Positions 8,070 to 16,930 of a stretch of 50,918 bases of DNA are shown here, piece by piece (position 1 is the first letter of the stretch; every line of letters starts with the position of its first letter). The notes below the pieces were generated by a model that was given only the letters and a program-made list of their open reading frames with translations, had not been told where the DNA came from and made no database searches. The stretch spans positions 1 through 50,918 of the forward strand of contig CALMYW010000456.1 of assembly GCA_937873665.1 (NCBI GenBank). Direction: 5' to 3'. Both the position numbers and the translations under genes were made by a program. The DNA comes from an uncultured Sphingorhabdus sp. (GTDB lineage: Bacteria; Pseudomonadota; Alphaproteobacteria; Sphingomonadales; Sphingomonadaceae).

Positions 8070-8360
8070 ATGACAAAGAACCAAGGTGTCCGGGTCCGGC
8101 TCGACCAGGACCAGATGAACAAACTGCGGAGCCTCTCCGAAAGGACAGGCACACCAGTCACTACTCTCGTTCGCAAATCCATCGATCTACTAATCAGCGC
8201 TTCCTCCGGAGGAACTCCAGACGAGTTACGTCGCCAGCTGTCTTCCGAGTTCGTATTCCTCGCAATGCGCCGCTGGGCAGAGGAGAATCTCAACGCGGAA
8301 ACCGACGAGCTTTTAGCCGAAGCGCGTCGCAGAACGGAGGCTCTTTATGCCCCGGTCTGA
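8070..8360 (+). CDS. TrwA-like ribbon-helix-helix protein
   Basis: 96 aa. The N-terminus GVRVRLDQDQMNKLRSLSERTGTPVTTLVRKSIDLLI has the strand-helix-helix layout of an RHH DNA-binding domain. In R388-type systems the small RHH protein TrwA binds oriT, stimulates the relaxase and represses its own operon. Position supports that role: it is the first gene, overlaps the coupling-protein gene by 14 bp, and is followed by the MobF relaxase. Its specific site is unknown. Confidence 0.75.
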   Translation: MTKNQGVRVRLDQDQMNKLRSLSERTGTPVTTLVRKSIDLLISASSGGTPDELRRQLSSEFVFLAMRRWAEENLNAETDELLAEARRRTEALYAPV

Positions 8361-10698
8361 TCAATATTCCGACGGCTCACGCCCAGGCACATTGACCCAC
8401 CATTCGGCGCGCGGAGCGATGCCGCGAAACGCCGGAAACTTCACCCGCGGATCACAGCTCATCACCCATGAATTTCTCATGTGGTTTTCGTCCGCGAAGC
8501 TGCCGGTGATGGTCTGGTTCATCCTCTTCTGTGTGATCCTTTCGATCGCGCTTGCGATCAAACTTCACGAGCATGAAGTGCAGATGATCGGCCTCAAACT
8601 TTACGCCGCCGGTTGGTCCTTCATGGAGTTCAACCAGAACAAGATCATAAACCTAACCTTGCCGTCAGGAGCCGTCATCCCGGCACCCATTGGACTGGTC
8701 CCCTCGCACCCTGACGTGGTCGTCGCATGGAGCCGATTCATGCGCGCAATATGGGGGTCGATGTTCATCTCCACATTCGTTTCTGTTCCCCTTTCAATGT
8801 GGTTCGTTCGCTTCTCGAACAAGCGTGGCAAGTCCATCCTTGAAGAGCGCCACCAGCGCGGCGCGATGCTCGTTGAAGCCGAAGAACTGGCGGCCACGAT
8901 CAAGGCATTTAACAAAGACAAGATCGTGATGGAAATTCGCGAGAAGCTGCCCACAAAGTCGCTCGAAGAGTTCGCCGCCATGACGTTCCCCGACCAAAAA
9001 GCGGCGGGCATTCACAACCCCTATAATCTCGCCAGCGTTCCCTTTCCGTGGCGCTCAGAACAATCCCACGTCATGCTCGTCGGCACAACCGGGACCGGCA
9101 AGACAACGCAGATGCTCGATCTCATTGCGCAAATGCGTCAGCGCAAAGACCGCGCCATCGTTTTCGACCTGACAGGCGCCTACACCAGCGCCTTCTACGA
9201 CCCGGAAACGGACATCATCCTCAACCCAATGGACAAGCGTTGTCCGACCTGGTCGGTCTTCTTTGAAGGCAAAAGCCACGCTGATTTTACGGGGATGGCC
9301 GCCGCGCTGATGCCGATCGACGGCGGCGCATCCGAACCCTTCTGGAACCTCGCCGCCCGCACCTTGTTTGTCGAGACCTGCATGAAGCTCGTCGGCAAAG
9401 GCATGGCCTCAAACCGCGCGCTCGCAACGGCCCTGATGATGGCCGATCTCAAGTCGATTCACAAGCTGCTGGCGAATACGGTCGCCGATCCCCTGACGGC
9501 ACCAGAGGCGGCGCGCATGGCCGAATCTATCCGGGCAGTCTTCAATACCAATGCACAGGCGTTGCGATTCCTGCCCGAGGACAATCCGCCCTTCTCAATC
9601 ACCGACTGGATCGGCGGAAACCAGAAACCGGGATCGATCCTCTTCATCACCTCATCACACAATGATCTGACGCTCAATCGCGCGTTGCTGACCTTGTGGA
9701 TGAACTTGGCCGTCCACTCCCTGATGCGCCTGCCGCGTACCCGCGATCTGCGCACGTGGTTCTTCTTCGACGAAGTCCACGCGCTCCATCGGCTGCCGGC
9801 GATTGAAGACGGACTCCAGACAGCCCGCGGCTTTGGCGGAGCATTCATTCTGGGGATCCACAGCTTTGCCAAACTCGCGGAGACTTACGGCCGCGAAGGT
9901 GCGATCAATCTCACATCGCTTGCGCGCACCAAGCTCATCCTGGCGACCGCCGACCGCGAGACTGCCGAACATTGTTCGGACTATATCGGCCAGCGCGAAG
10001 TGCGGATGATGGATGAAGCCTACAGCTATGGCTATTCCAACATTCGCGATGCGGCAACGATCACACCGCGCTCCGAGATCCAGCCTCTGGTAATCCCCGA
10101 CGACATCATGAAGTTGCCATCGCTGCGCGGCTTCCTTGTCTATCCAGAGGGCTTCGACGCCGCCCGAATCCGGCTCACATGGAAGGACTATCCCAAGGTC
10201 GCCGAACCTTATCTGTTGCGAGACAATGTAGAACCCATCGCGTTCGACCCGGAGGTCAACAAAGCCCTCTTCGACGAAGGCGAGGCCGCAGGCCGCGAAG
10301 GCAACGCCACCCCAGAGCCGGCCATCGACAAGGAAGGCGAGCTGCGCGCGCACCACATCGACCGCGAGCTCAACGACAATGGCGAAGCCGACCTTTTTGA
10401 GGATCGCAATTTGCCTGAGGCACCTGAGCGTGAGCAAGCGCCATCTGAGCCCGACCCGCTCGCGGCAATGATGGCAAAGTCCACCGGCACACCAGTTGAC
10501 CCCAAATCGGTCGCGCAGGACGCCACTCAAACCGGCACGCCAGTCAATCAATCAAAATCGGCCCAAGCCCGGCAGAACCAAATTGCTCGCGAACTGACAG
10601 AGACGAACCCGAACAACGAACCCCGTTCGGAACGCACTGTCAGCGGTCCTGCGACACCACAGGTCGATCACAGCATCGACGAAGACATCGGGATGTAG
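8347..10698 (+). CDS. Type IV coupling protein (TrwB/TraD family)
   Basis: 783 aa. Inner-membrane hexameric ATPase that links the relaxosome to the type IV secretion channel and pumps DNA. There are two N-terminal membrane segments (about residues 53-72 and 134-154), Walker A LVGTTGTGKTTQ (about 244-255) and Walker B in RTWFFFDEVHALHRL. The last 130 residues are acidic and proline-rich and probably disordered, as in TraD tails that contact the relaxase. The start overlaps the RHH gene, and the relaxase follows 3 bp after the stop. Related VirD4 proteins are the alternative, but gene order favours TrwB. Confidence 0.9.
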   Translation: MPRSDQYSDGSRPGTLTHHSARGAMPRNAGNFTRGSQLITHEFLMWFSSAKLPVMVWFILFCVILSIALAIKLHEHEVQMIGLKLYAAGWSFMEFNQNKIINLTLPSGAVIPAPIGLVPSHPDVVVAWSRFMRAIWGSMFISTFVSVPLSMWFVRFSNKRGKSILEERHQRGAMLVEAEELAATIKAFNKDKIVMEIREKLPTKSLEEFAAMTFPDQKAAGIHNPYNLASVPFPWRSEQSHVMLVGTTGTGKTTQMLDLIAQMRQRKDRAIVFDLTGAYTSAFYDPETDIILNPMDKRCPTWSVFFEGKSHADFTGMAAALMPIDGGASEPFWNLAARTLFVETCMKLVGKGMASNRALATALMMADLKSIHKLLANTVADPLTAPEAARMAESIRAVFNTNAQALRFLPEDNPPFSITDWIGGNQKPGSILFITSSHNDLTLNRALLTLWMNLAVHSLMRLPRTRDLRTWFFFDEVHALHRLPAIEDGLQTARGFGGAFILGIHSFAKLAETYGREGAINLTSLARTKLILATADRETAEHCSDYIGQREVRMMDEAYSYGYSNIRDAATITPRSEIQPLVIPDDIMKLPSLRGFLVYPEGFDAARIRLTWKDYPKVAEPYLLRDNVEPIAFDPEVNKALFDEGEAAGREGNATPEPAIDKEGELRAHHIDRELNDNGEADLFEDRNLPEAPEREQAPSEPDPLAAMMAKSTGTPVDPKSVAQDATQTGTPVNQSKSAQARQNQIARELTETNPNNEPRSERTVSGPATPQVDHSIDEDIGM

Positions 10699-10701
10699 CC
10701 G

Positions 10702-13700
10702 ATGCACTCAATCGCATCAGTCCGGTCCTCAGGCGGCGCAGCGAACTATTTTGCTGCGGACAATTACTACACGCTTGAGGAAAACGCGGAAGCAGGAGTC
10801 TGGGGCGGGAAAGGCACGGAGGCGCTTGGACTGTCGGGACCGGTCGAAAAGGAAGCGTTCGAGAAGATACTGAACGGCGAGCTGCCCAACGGAGAAAAGG
10901 TCGGCCAGGTCGAGGGACGGCGCATCGGCATCGACATGACATTCTCGATGCCCAAGTCCGCCTCTGTGATGGCGCTTGTTGTCGGCGACAAGCGCATCCT
11001 TGAAGCGAACCTTCGCGCCGTTGTCGCAACCATGAAATACGCCGAGCGCAATTTTGCTGAGGCGCGCAACTATGAGCGTAACCGCAACGGGGAACCCGAG
11101 AAGACGGGCAATCTGGTCTATGCGCTGTTCGCCCACGACACGAGCCGTGCGCTCGACCCGCAAGGACATATCCACGCCGTCGTCGCCAACCTGACCCAGA
11201 CCAAAGACGGAACCTGGAAAGCGCTCTGGAACGAGAAGCTCTGGCAGAACAACACGACCATCGGCCAGGTCTATCATGCTGCGCTTCGCGCCGAGCTCCA
11301 GAAGCTGGGCTATGAGCTTACGCCTGCGGGAAAGCACGGCACTTTCGAGATCAAGGGCGTGCCGAAAGCGGTCAATGATGAGTTTTCGACGCGACGCGAA
11401 GAAATCCTTACGGCCGAGAAAGAACGGTCATGGACGACGCCCGAAGGCCGAGACCGGCTCGCCATCACGACACGCGACGAAAAAATCTCGGTCGAGGACC
11501 GCGGGGCGCTTCTGAAGGACTGGCAGGACAAGGCCGACGCACTCGGGTTTGACGGAAAAGATGCCCTGTCGGCAGCGCTCGAGGCGAGCAAGGAACAGTC
11601 GCGCCCGGGTATCATGGACCGGGCATCGCTGATCATCTCCGAAATGAAGGAACGCTTCGGCGCCGCGAGCACCCAATATGACGGCCTGACGACCGGCGGT
11701 GCGAAGGCACTGTTCATGAGCGCAGGCGAGATCCGCGCCGAACATACCACCGCATCGGCAATCCGGCATCTGTCCGAACGCGAAGCTGCGTTCAACAAGC
11801 AGGCGATCGTGTCCACCGCGCTGGGATTCCAGGTCAAAGGCGTCGTCGCCGAACAGGTTGAAGCCCAAATCGGCCAGCTGCTCGAGAAAGGCGAGCTCAT
11901 CCCCGGCAAGTCCGACCGCGCCGACGGGCATTACGATCTTGTCACCACCCCGAAGGCGCTCGCCAACGAACAGAAGATCCTCGACACGATCGAAGCAGGC
12001 GCAGGCAAGGGACGCTCCTACATGCCCCCTGAAATCGCCTCACAGCGGCTCCAGGAGGCCGCTACAGCGCTTGGGATCGAACGGGCGGGCGTTGACAACT
12101 GGAAGCTCAACGAAGGCCAGCTGGCAGCCGGTATAGCGGTCCTCTCGGGGACCGATCGCTACCTCAACATCCAGGGCGTCGCCGGCGCGGGCAAATCGAC
12201 GTTGATTGGCGCGCTGAATATCGTGCTGAAGGAAGAAGGCGTCCGCCTCGTCGGGCTTGCCTTCCAGAACAAGATGGTCGCCGACCTGCGCGGCGGTGCC
12301 TCGCAAAACATGTCGGTCGAAGACATGAAAGCAGCCGGGATCGAAGCCTATACCATCGCCAGCTTCACCAACAAATATGACCGCGCCGCCAATGCAACAG
12401 GCTCGCAGAAGCATGAAGCCGCCAAAGCCGATCTCAAAGATACGATCCTGATCACCGACGAGTCCTCGATGGTCTCGACCCGCGACATGCTCCGCCTGCA
12501 GAATGTCGTCGAAAAGCTTGGGGTCGACAAGGCCCCGCTGATCGGCGACCGCCAGCAGCTCTCCGCCATCGAACAAGGCAAGATGTTCGCGGTCTCGCAA
12601 GCCTCTGGCCACAAGACCGTGCGGATGGACGAGAATGTGCGACAGCGCAATTCGCCGCTGCTGATGGCCGTCGCCGGGCTTTCCAACGAAGGCCATGCCT
12701 CGCTCGCGCTCGATCTCCTCAATGCCCATGGCCGGGTCATCGAAGCGGGCAAGGATTCGATCGCGACGACAGCGCAGCTCTGGCTCTCCTTGTCGCCCGC
12801 AGAACGCGAGAGAACCGCGATCTTCACCGCAGGGCGCGATGACCGAACCCAGATCAACAGCCTGGTCCAGCAGGGGCTGAAGGACGAAGGCCTGCTCAAA
12901 GGCGACGGCATCACCGTTCAGACGCTCCAGAGCGCCAACACAACCCGTGAGGAGTTGCGCTACGCCTCGTCCTATTCGCGCGGCCAGATCCTCGAGGCGC
13001 GCATGGACGTGCGCGAAATCAACCTGGGCAAAGGCCAATGGGAAGTCACCCGAGTCCACCAGAACGGGAAGGTCGAGCTCACCAAGGACGGCAAGAACCG
13101 CACGATCGACCCGTCGCGGATCGATCCCAACCACAAGTTCGACCGCATGTCGCTGATGGACCGCAAGGAGATCAAGCTCCACGAAGGCGACACGATCTTC
13201 TGGCGCGACAAGGACACCAAGAACGATATCCAGAAATCGACCTACTCCAAGGTTCTCTCGGCCGATGGCAACGGGGTGACGGTCGAATTGCCCGATAAGC
13301 GCCAGATCACCTTGCCCACCGGCCACCCGATGCTCGAACGCCTCGACCTCGGCTATGCGCTCAACGCCCACATGGTCCAGGGCATGACCAAACCCGAGGC
13401 GATCGAGCATATCAGCTCGCGACAAACCAACCTTGCCACCCAGCGCACACAAAACGTCCTCAACACCCGCGCGACCGACGACATGCGCGTCGTGACCGAC
13501 AATCTCGACGGCCTCAAACGCCAGCTCGATCACAACGCCGGAAACAAGACTTCGGCCGTCGAAGCAGTCGGCCGCGTCGATGTCGATCCAGCGCGCCACA
13601 ACCCAATCGACACAAGGCAACTGCCAAGCCTCGATATTTCACCCGAACTGCGCGCGAAACTCGACAGCCTAAAAGGCGCGCAGATCGCGCCGGTCAAACA

Positions 13701-13743
13701 GCTCCCCGTACCCGAAAAGACCATGGGATTGGACCTAGCATGA
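10702..13743 (+). CDS. MobF-family conjugative relaxase-helicase (TrwC/TraI)
   Basis: 1013 aa. The N-terminal HUH transesterase nicks oriT and stays bound to the 5' end; the C-terminal SF1 helicase unwinds. Candidate catalytic tyrosines are Y16 and Y22/Y23. The histidine triad is H145, H156 and H158 (ALDPQGHIHAVV). Walker A is GVAGAGKST (491-499) and the DE box ILITDESSM is near 581-589. The length matches TrwC (966 aa) rather than F TraI (1756 aa). It forms one operon with the RHH and coupling-protein genes, and its stop overlaps the next start (ATGA). No type IV secretion genes are in the window, so the mating-pair apparatus must lie elsewhere. Confidence 0.93.
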   Translation: MHSIASVRSSGGAANYFAADNYYTLEENAEAGVWGGKGTEALGLSGPVEKEAFEKILNGELPNGEKVGQVEGRRIGIDMTFSMPKSASVMALVVGDKRILEANLRAVVATMKYAERNFAEARNYERNRNGEPEKTGNLVYALFAHDTSRALDPQGHIHAVVANLTQTKDGTWKALWNEKLWQNNTTIGQVYHAALRAELQKLGYELTPAGKHGTFEIKGVPKAVNDEFSTRREEILTAEKERSWTTPEGRDRLAITTRDEKISVEDRGALLKDWQDKADALGFDGKDALSAALEASKEQSRPGIMDRASLIISEMKERFGAASTQYDGLTTGGAKALFMSAGEIRAEHTTASAIRHLSEREAAFNKQAIVSTALGFQVKGVVAEQVEAQIGQLLEKGELIPGKSDRADGHYDLVTTPKALANEQKILDTIEAGAGKGRSYMPPEIASQRLQEAATALGIERAGVDNWKLNEGQLAAGIAVLSGTDRYLNIQGVAGAGKSTLIGALNIVLKEEGVRLVGLAFQNKMVADLRGGASQNMSVEDMKAAGIEAYTIASFTNKYDRAANATGSQKHEAAKADLKDTILITDESSMVSTRDMLRLQNVVEKLGVDKAPLIGDRQQLSAIEQGKMFAVSQASGHKTVRMDENVRQRNSPLLMAVAGLSNEGHASLALDLLNAHGRVIEAGKDSIATTAQLWLSLSPAERERTAIFTAGRDDRTQINSLVQQGLKDEGLLKGDGITVQTLQSANTTREELRYASSYSRGQILEARMDVREINLGKGQWEVTRVHQNGKVELTKDGKNRTIDPSRIDPNHKFDRMSLMDRKEIKLHEGDTIFWRDKDTKNDIQKSTYSKVLSADGNGVTVELPDKRQITLPTGHPMLERLDLGYALNAHMVQGMTKPEAIEHISSRQTNLATQRTQNVLNTRATDDMRVVTDNLDGLKRQLDHNAGNKTSAVEAVGRVDVDPARHNPIDTRQLPSLDISPELRAKLDSLKGAQIAPVKQLPVPEKTMGLDLA

Positions 13744-14087
13744 CGCATCCACGCACCGCAAAGATCGCCAACGCCATGCTCGAAGGATCGTTTACCGCGC
13801 TCCTCTGGCTGGCTGCCTTCGCGCTCATCACAAACGATCCGGATTACCGCAATCTGGCATTCCTCGCGATCGGGGCTGTGTCGCTGGCGATCGCCGCAAT
13901 TCTCGCAATCCCTGGCCGCTGGCTGCGCGCACCGAGCCAGGAGGAACAATGCAGCGCAGATCAACACAGCTGCGGCATCGAATCGTCCGTGATTCCCAAG
14001 CAGCTCACCCAGGCGCGAGGCACGCCGCGAGGCGCGAGCCTCATTGCGCCAACCAAACCGACACCACAGCAGGAGCACCCAAGATGA
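13740..14087 (+). CDS. Small membrane protein, 115 aa
   Basis: Coupled to the relaxase gene by a 4-bp overlap. Two hydrophobic helices (about residues 18-31 and 40-57) precede a polar tail with two Cys. It is probably a conjugation accessory protein, from position only. Confidence 0.6.
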   Translation: MTHPRTAKIANAMLEGSFTALLWLAAFALITNDPDYRNLAFLAIGAVSLAIAAILAIPGRWLRAPSQEEQCSADQHSCGIESSVIPKQLTQARGTPRGASLIAPTKPTPQQEHPR

Positions 14088-14290
14088 GTTACGACCATGA
14101 AGAAGTCGGCGACTTCGGAAGCGAACATGACGCCAAAGAATGGGCCGAACGCAACAATATCGACCTACGAGACCTCCATTTCCGCAATCGCGGCAGTGGA
14201 TCCGTAACGCTCAGCGTCCGCCGGTCGGCGCTCGGCGATTCCAACCCCTCCGACCTCACTTATGGTCGGCGGACCGGCTACTTCCGTTGA
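14084..14290 (+). CDS. Hypothetical protein, 68 aa
   Basis: ATG 14084 overlaps the preceding stop (ATGA) and has AGGAG upstream. Small charged soluble protein with no domain recognised. Same operon as the relaxase. Confidence 0.55.
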   Translation: MSYDHEEVGDFGSEHDAKEWAERNNIDLRDLHFRNRGSGSVTLSVRRSALGDSNPSDLTYGRRTGYFR

Positions 14291-14304
14291 AAGGAGAAGT
14301 AACA

Positions 14305-15069
14305 ATGAAGACCCTTGCTATCGCCCTCTTGCCGCTGCTCGCGGCAATGGCACAACCTGCCCTGGCATCGGAGCCTCAGGCAACCGAAACCCAGAGCGAA
14401 ACCGCACCCAGCACAGCGGCTCCGACGACCGCGGTGCCGACCGAAGTGGGGATTGCCCTCGCCGAAGTCGCACGCGGTCTCAAGCCGACCGGCGAGGCGG
14501 TGCGCCGCGCCGATCTCGAGCTGATCAAGATGGCCGCGCATTCGGCCCTTGGCGGCGATGCAAAGGACGAACACGTTGCAGCCGACAGCGCAGCTTTTGC
14601 GGCCGAAATGCGCTCGCTGATCACGTTCATGCAAGCCAAGTCGGCGAACGCGGACCTGACCTCGACACAGGCGGGAATCCTGCGCGAACTCACCAAAAGC
14701 TATCTCGATCGTGGCCACAAGCTCGACGCAGTTGAGATCAACTGGCTGAAGACGCCGGCGATGCTGATGACCGACGAAGAAGCGCGACTCGCTGGCTACC
14801 CGTGCGACGGTGCGAACAATGCGGCCGAAGTCACCAAGAAGATGCGGGATGCGGCAAATGACATCGCCACCAAGCGCAACTCGCAGACGACGGTCACCAA
14901 GCGGCATCACTCGACCGTGGTGATCGCGCACCGCGCCCACGGAGCCAAAGCAGACGACTGCGACGACTGCGCGGACTGCGCCGACGGCACATGCACCGAG
15001 GCCAGTCACACCAAAACCGCAAACAAGGACTTCGACTGTGTCGATTGCCCGGATTCTGCCAACGTCTGA
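14305..15069 (+). CDS. Secreted protein with Cys/Asp-rich C-terminus, 254 aa
   Basis: AAGGAG precedes the ATG. A clear Sec signal peptide (MKTLAIALLPLLAAMAQPALAS) suggests cleavage after ALA near residue 21. A Thr/Ala/Pro-rich linker and a helical middle follow. The C-terminus carries DDCDDCADCADGTC and later FDCVDCP: repeated CxxC pairs set among aspartates, which suggests metal binding or disulfide cross-linking in the periplasm. No family recognised. It closes the transfer-linked operon. Confidence 0.65.
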   Translation: MKTLAIALLPLLAAMAQPALASEPQATETQSETAPSTAAPTTAVPTEVGIALAEVARGLKPTGEAVRRADLELIKMAAHSALGGDAKDEHVAADSAAFAAEMRSLITFMQAKSANADLTSTQAGILRELTKSYLDRGHKLDAVEINWLKTPAMLMTDEEARLAGYPCDGANNAAEVTKKMRDAANDIATKRNSQTTVTKRHHSTVVIAHRAHGAKADDCDDCADCADGTCTEASHTKTANKDFDCVDCPDSANV

Positions 15070-15121
15070 CCAATCGGGCGCGGCCCCTCTCCCCCCGGGC
15101 CGCGCCCCTAAGGGCAAGCAT

Positions 15122-15352
15122 ATGAGAAACACCTTGCGAACCATGCGCGAGAAAAAAGGCTGGACCCAGCGCGAACTCGCAGCAAAAGCAAAATGCTCGC
15201 GCGCATACATAATCGGCCTCGAAGGCGGCGGCACACCCAGCCTTCAAGTAGCCTTCCGTCTGGCGCGAATCTTCAACAAGCCCGTCGAAGAAATATTCCT
15301 GCCGGACTGGATCAAGCTCCCGGAACCACAAACCATGCAAGTGACCGCATGA
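15122..15352 (+). CDS. XRE-type HTH regulator, 76 aa
   Basis: A single Cro/C1-type helix-turn-helix fills most of the protein (LRTMREKKGWTQRELAAKAKCSRAYIIGLEGGGTPSLQVAFRLARIF). The ORF opens further upstream, but ATG 15122 fits the domain start. The gene overlaps the next by 4 bp. It probably regulates this accessory operon. Confidence 0.75.
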   Translation: MRNTLRTMREKKGWTQRELAAKAKCSRAYIIGLEGGGTPSLQVAFRLARIFNKPVEEIFLPDWIKLPEPQTMQVTA

Positions 15353-15564
15353 CACATGTCCAAACCTTCACCGGAACAATAGTCTCCTCGGACCGGGGCC
15401 CGTGCCTCGTAGATCATGATGGCATTACCTGGCGCCTGCGCGCAGATTTCGATCTTGAATTACCAGCTGGCCGCGAGGTCAAGCTGCGCGGTGCGCTGCA
15501 AGACGCCGCCACGATCGCCGTCGCCCAAGCCACGCTTCAGCCCCAAATGGACTGTGCGTCATGA
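15349..15564 (+). CDS. Hypothetical beta-rich protein, 71 aa
   Basis: The start overlaps the HTH gene (ATGA) and the end overlaps the next gene (ATGA). The sequence (TGTIVSSDRGPCLVDHDGITWRLRAD, then LPAGREVKLRGAL) looks like a small OB-like barrel similar in pattern to DUF5818-type proteins; this is only tentative. Confidence 0.5.
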   Translation: MTHVQTFTGTIVSSDRGPCLVDHDGITWRLRADFDLELPAGREVKLRGALQDAATIAVAQATLQPQMDCAS

Positions 15565-16079
15565 AAACCGCATTCCTCCTGATCGGGATGATCGCGCTCG
15601 TCCTCATCACGCTGAAATTGATCCGGCTAGCCCGCCCAAACCAACGCAGCAATGGAACCAAAGCCCTTCAAAGCCGCTATGTCGCCCGCGACATCATGAC
15701 AGCCGCAGAACGCCGCGCATACGCAAGCCTTGCCGAATTACTACCGCAATGCCGGATCTACCCCCAGGTCGCTATGGCCGCGATGATCGGGCCCAATCCC
15801 TCTCATGACTTTACGGAACGACAACGCATCCGCGGCACTTTCAGCCAAAAATACATCGACTTTGTTATCGAGGATCCTCGAGATGGCAAGGTAGTCGCAA
15901 TAATCGAGCTGGACGACCACACGCACGATGCAGCGAAAGACGCAGCACGCGACGCAATGACGGCCGAAGCCGGCTACATCACGATCCGGTTGAAGGACAG
16001 CAAACCGACGACGATCGCAGCGACCCTGTCAAAGGCACTACCAGAAATGACTCTCACGCTACCCGGGGTCATGCAATGA
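15561..16079 (+). CDS. Membrane-anchored DUF2726 protein (nuclease-like fold)
   Basis: 172 aa. An N-terminal membrane helix (about residues 4-22) is followed by a DUF2726 domain with TAAERRAYASLAELLPQCRIYPQV, then KYIDFVIEDPRDGKVVAIIELDD and a closing helix. The (D)FV...(I)IELDD pattern matches restriction-endonuclease-like folds that DUF2726 is thought to adopt. The catalytic role is unproven. Overlaps both neighbours by 4 bp. Confidence 0.7.
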   Translation: MKTAFLLIGMIALVLITLKLIRLARPNQRSNGTKALQSRYVARDIMTAAERRAYASLAELLPQCRIYPQVAMAAMIGPNPSHDFTERQRIRGTFSQKYIDFVIEDPRDGKVVAIIELDDHTHDAAKDAARDAMTAEAGYITIRLKDSKPTTIAATLSKALPEMTLTLPGVMQ

Positions 16080-16528
16080 TACCGGATACGCCCCAACTGC
16101 CCAAATGCCCCTATTGCAGCTCAAGCCTCCAATTCTGGCCCGAACACGCTCCCGTACATGGCTGCGAAACCTGCCTGCGCCCGCTCGCGATCGTTCCCAC
16201 AGGGTATCGGCAACCTCGCGTCTACCGGATCTACACCCTGTTCGATCTAGCCAAATATGCAACCGCCCTGATCGCTTTCACGATCATCGCCGGCCTCGCC
16301 TTCAACAGCTTCTCGGCCCGATCTTTGATCATCATGACCGTCATGGTCTTTTTCGTCCATGGGAGCATGGACCTCGCCGACGGGATACTCAGCCTGAAAA
16401 CCGGTATCGACCGAACCTGGCAGAAACTATCTGCAGCCCGCGCCGCAAAGGTCTATGGCGTTCTCAAAACCGTTGCCGGAACGGCACTGATTGCAGGAGC
16501 CCTCGCCGGGATAGCCACACGCCTATGA
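16076..16528 (+). CDS. Zinc-ribbon membrane protein, 150 aa
   Basis: The N-terminus has CPYC and CETC pairs (residues 11-14 and 31-34) forming a zinc ribbon. Three hydrophobic segments follow (about 61-77, 83-96 and 126-147). It is coupled to the DUF2726 gene. It is the last gene of the backbone before the palindrome-rich boundary and the defence island. Function unknown. Confidence 0.6.
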   Translation: MIPDTPQLPKCPYCSSSLQFWPEHAPVHGCETCLRPLAIVPTGYRQPRVYRIYTLFDLAKYATALIAFTIIAGLAFNSFSARSLIIMTVMVFFVHGSMDLADGILSLKTGIDRTWQKLSAARAAKVYGVLKTVAGTALIAGALAGIATRL

Positions 16529-16565
16529 GATTTCATTCTCCCAACGACCTCGCCAGATCGTAACA

Positions 16566-16655
16566 GTCTCAACGATAACCGATACGCGAATTGTGAACTC
16601 GAAATGACGATGAGACTGCTTGAAAACTGGTGAGACAGGCTCATCGACTTCTCAG
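16566..16655. repeat. TGAGAC repeat cluster, possible Tn7-like end
   Basis: Four sites share TGAGAC or a variant: GTCTCA at 16566-16571 (reverse), 16600-16618 (CGAAATGACGATGAGACTG), TGAGAC at 16631-16636, and 16636-16655 (reverse, containing CTCATCGACTT). They resemble the two 19-bp repeats just upstream of tnsA at 50773-50791 and 50825-50843. They could be TnsB binding sites; no exact terminus was found. Confidence 0.35.
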
Positions 16656-16802
16656 TTTATGCTGAACGAGTCATTGAACAAATTCAATGACTAGAGCCTT
16701 GCGTTAACGCATTGATAACAGTTCAGTTCGCAGCGTTCCCCGAGCAACTGGATTTCTGCCCGCCGCTGGGAACCGTTGCGTCTCAGGTTTCTCAACAGCT
16801 GG

Positions 16803-16817
16803 TGTGAACAGTTCACA
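16803..16817. promoter_or_regulatory. Candidate operator TGTGAAC-A-GTTCACA
   Basis: Perfect 7-1-7 palindrome about 115 bp upstream of the NrtR-like start. A further half-site TGTGAAC lies at 16592-16598. It could be an autoregulatory operator for the NrtR-like protein; no consensus was matched. Confidence 0.4.
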
Positions 16818-16930
16818 ATATGACGGGCGGTTCCGCATTGAGGCCAAATTCGATCTCCAGAGTCTTATTTTTGATTGACATATAAGTATAACGGACATAA
16901 CTAATGTGCATATCGCATATTAGGTGCCCA

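Larger units (their letters stand above)
16529..16930. other. Palindrome-rich boundary between conjugation backbone and defence island
   Basis: About 400 bp with no gene but much structure: TGAGAC-type repeats (16566-16655), a 9-bp-arm hairpin at 16669-16692, GCGTTAACGC at 16701-16710 and TGTGAAC-A-GTTCACA at 16803-16817. A TTGACA box at 16875-16880 has only a weak matching -10. It must hold the promoter of the NrtR-like operon and may contain a transposon end. Confidence 0.5.

Noticed and set aside
9655..10551. 298-codon minus-strand ORF opposite the coupling-protein gene
   Set aside because: Antisense shadow of a motif-supported gene with no recognisable domain or ribosome binding site.
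12040..13620. 526-codon minus-strand ORF opposite the relaxase gene
   Set aside because: It lies wholly antisense to the well-supported relaxase-helicase, has no family motifs and reflects GC-rich codon bias.
14278..15234. 318-codon minus-strand ORF
   Set aside because: Antisense to the signal-peptide protein and HTH gene; composition is that of a shadow.
16503..16509. GCCGGGA also occurs at 50887-50893, a possible target duplication of the Tn7-like element
   Set aside because: The sequence following at 16510 does not begin with TGT as needed for a Tn7-type terminus, and a 7-bp GC-rich match is easily chance.
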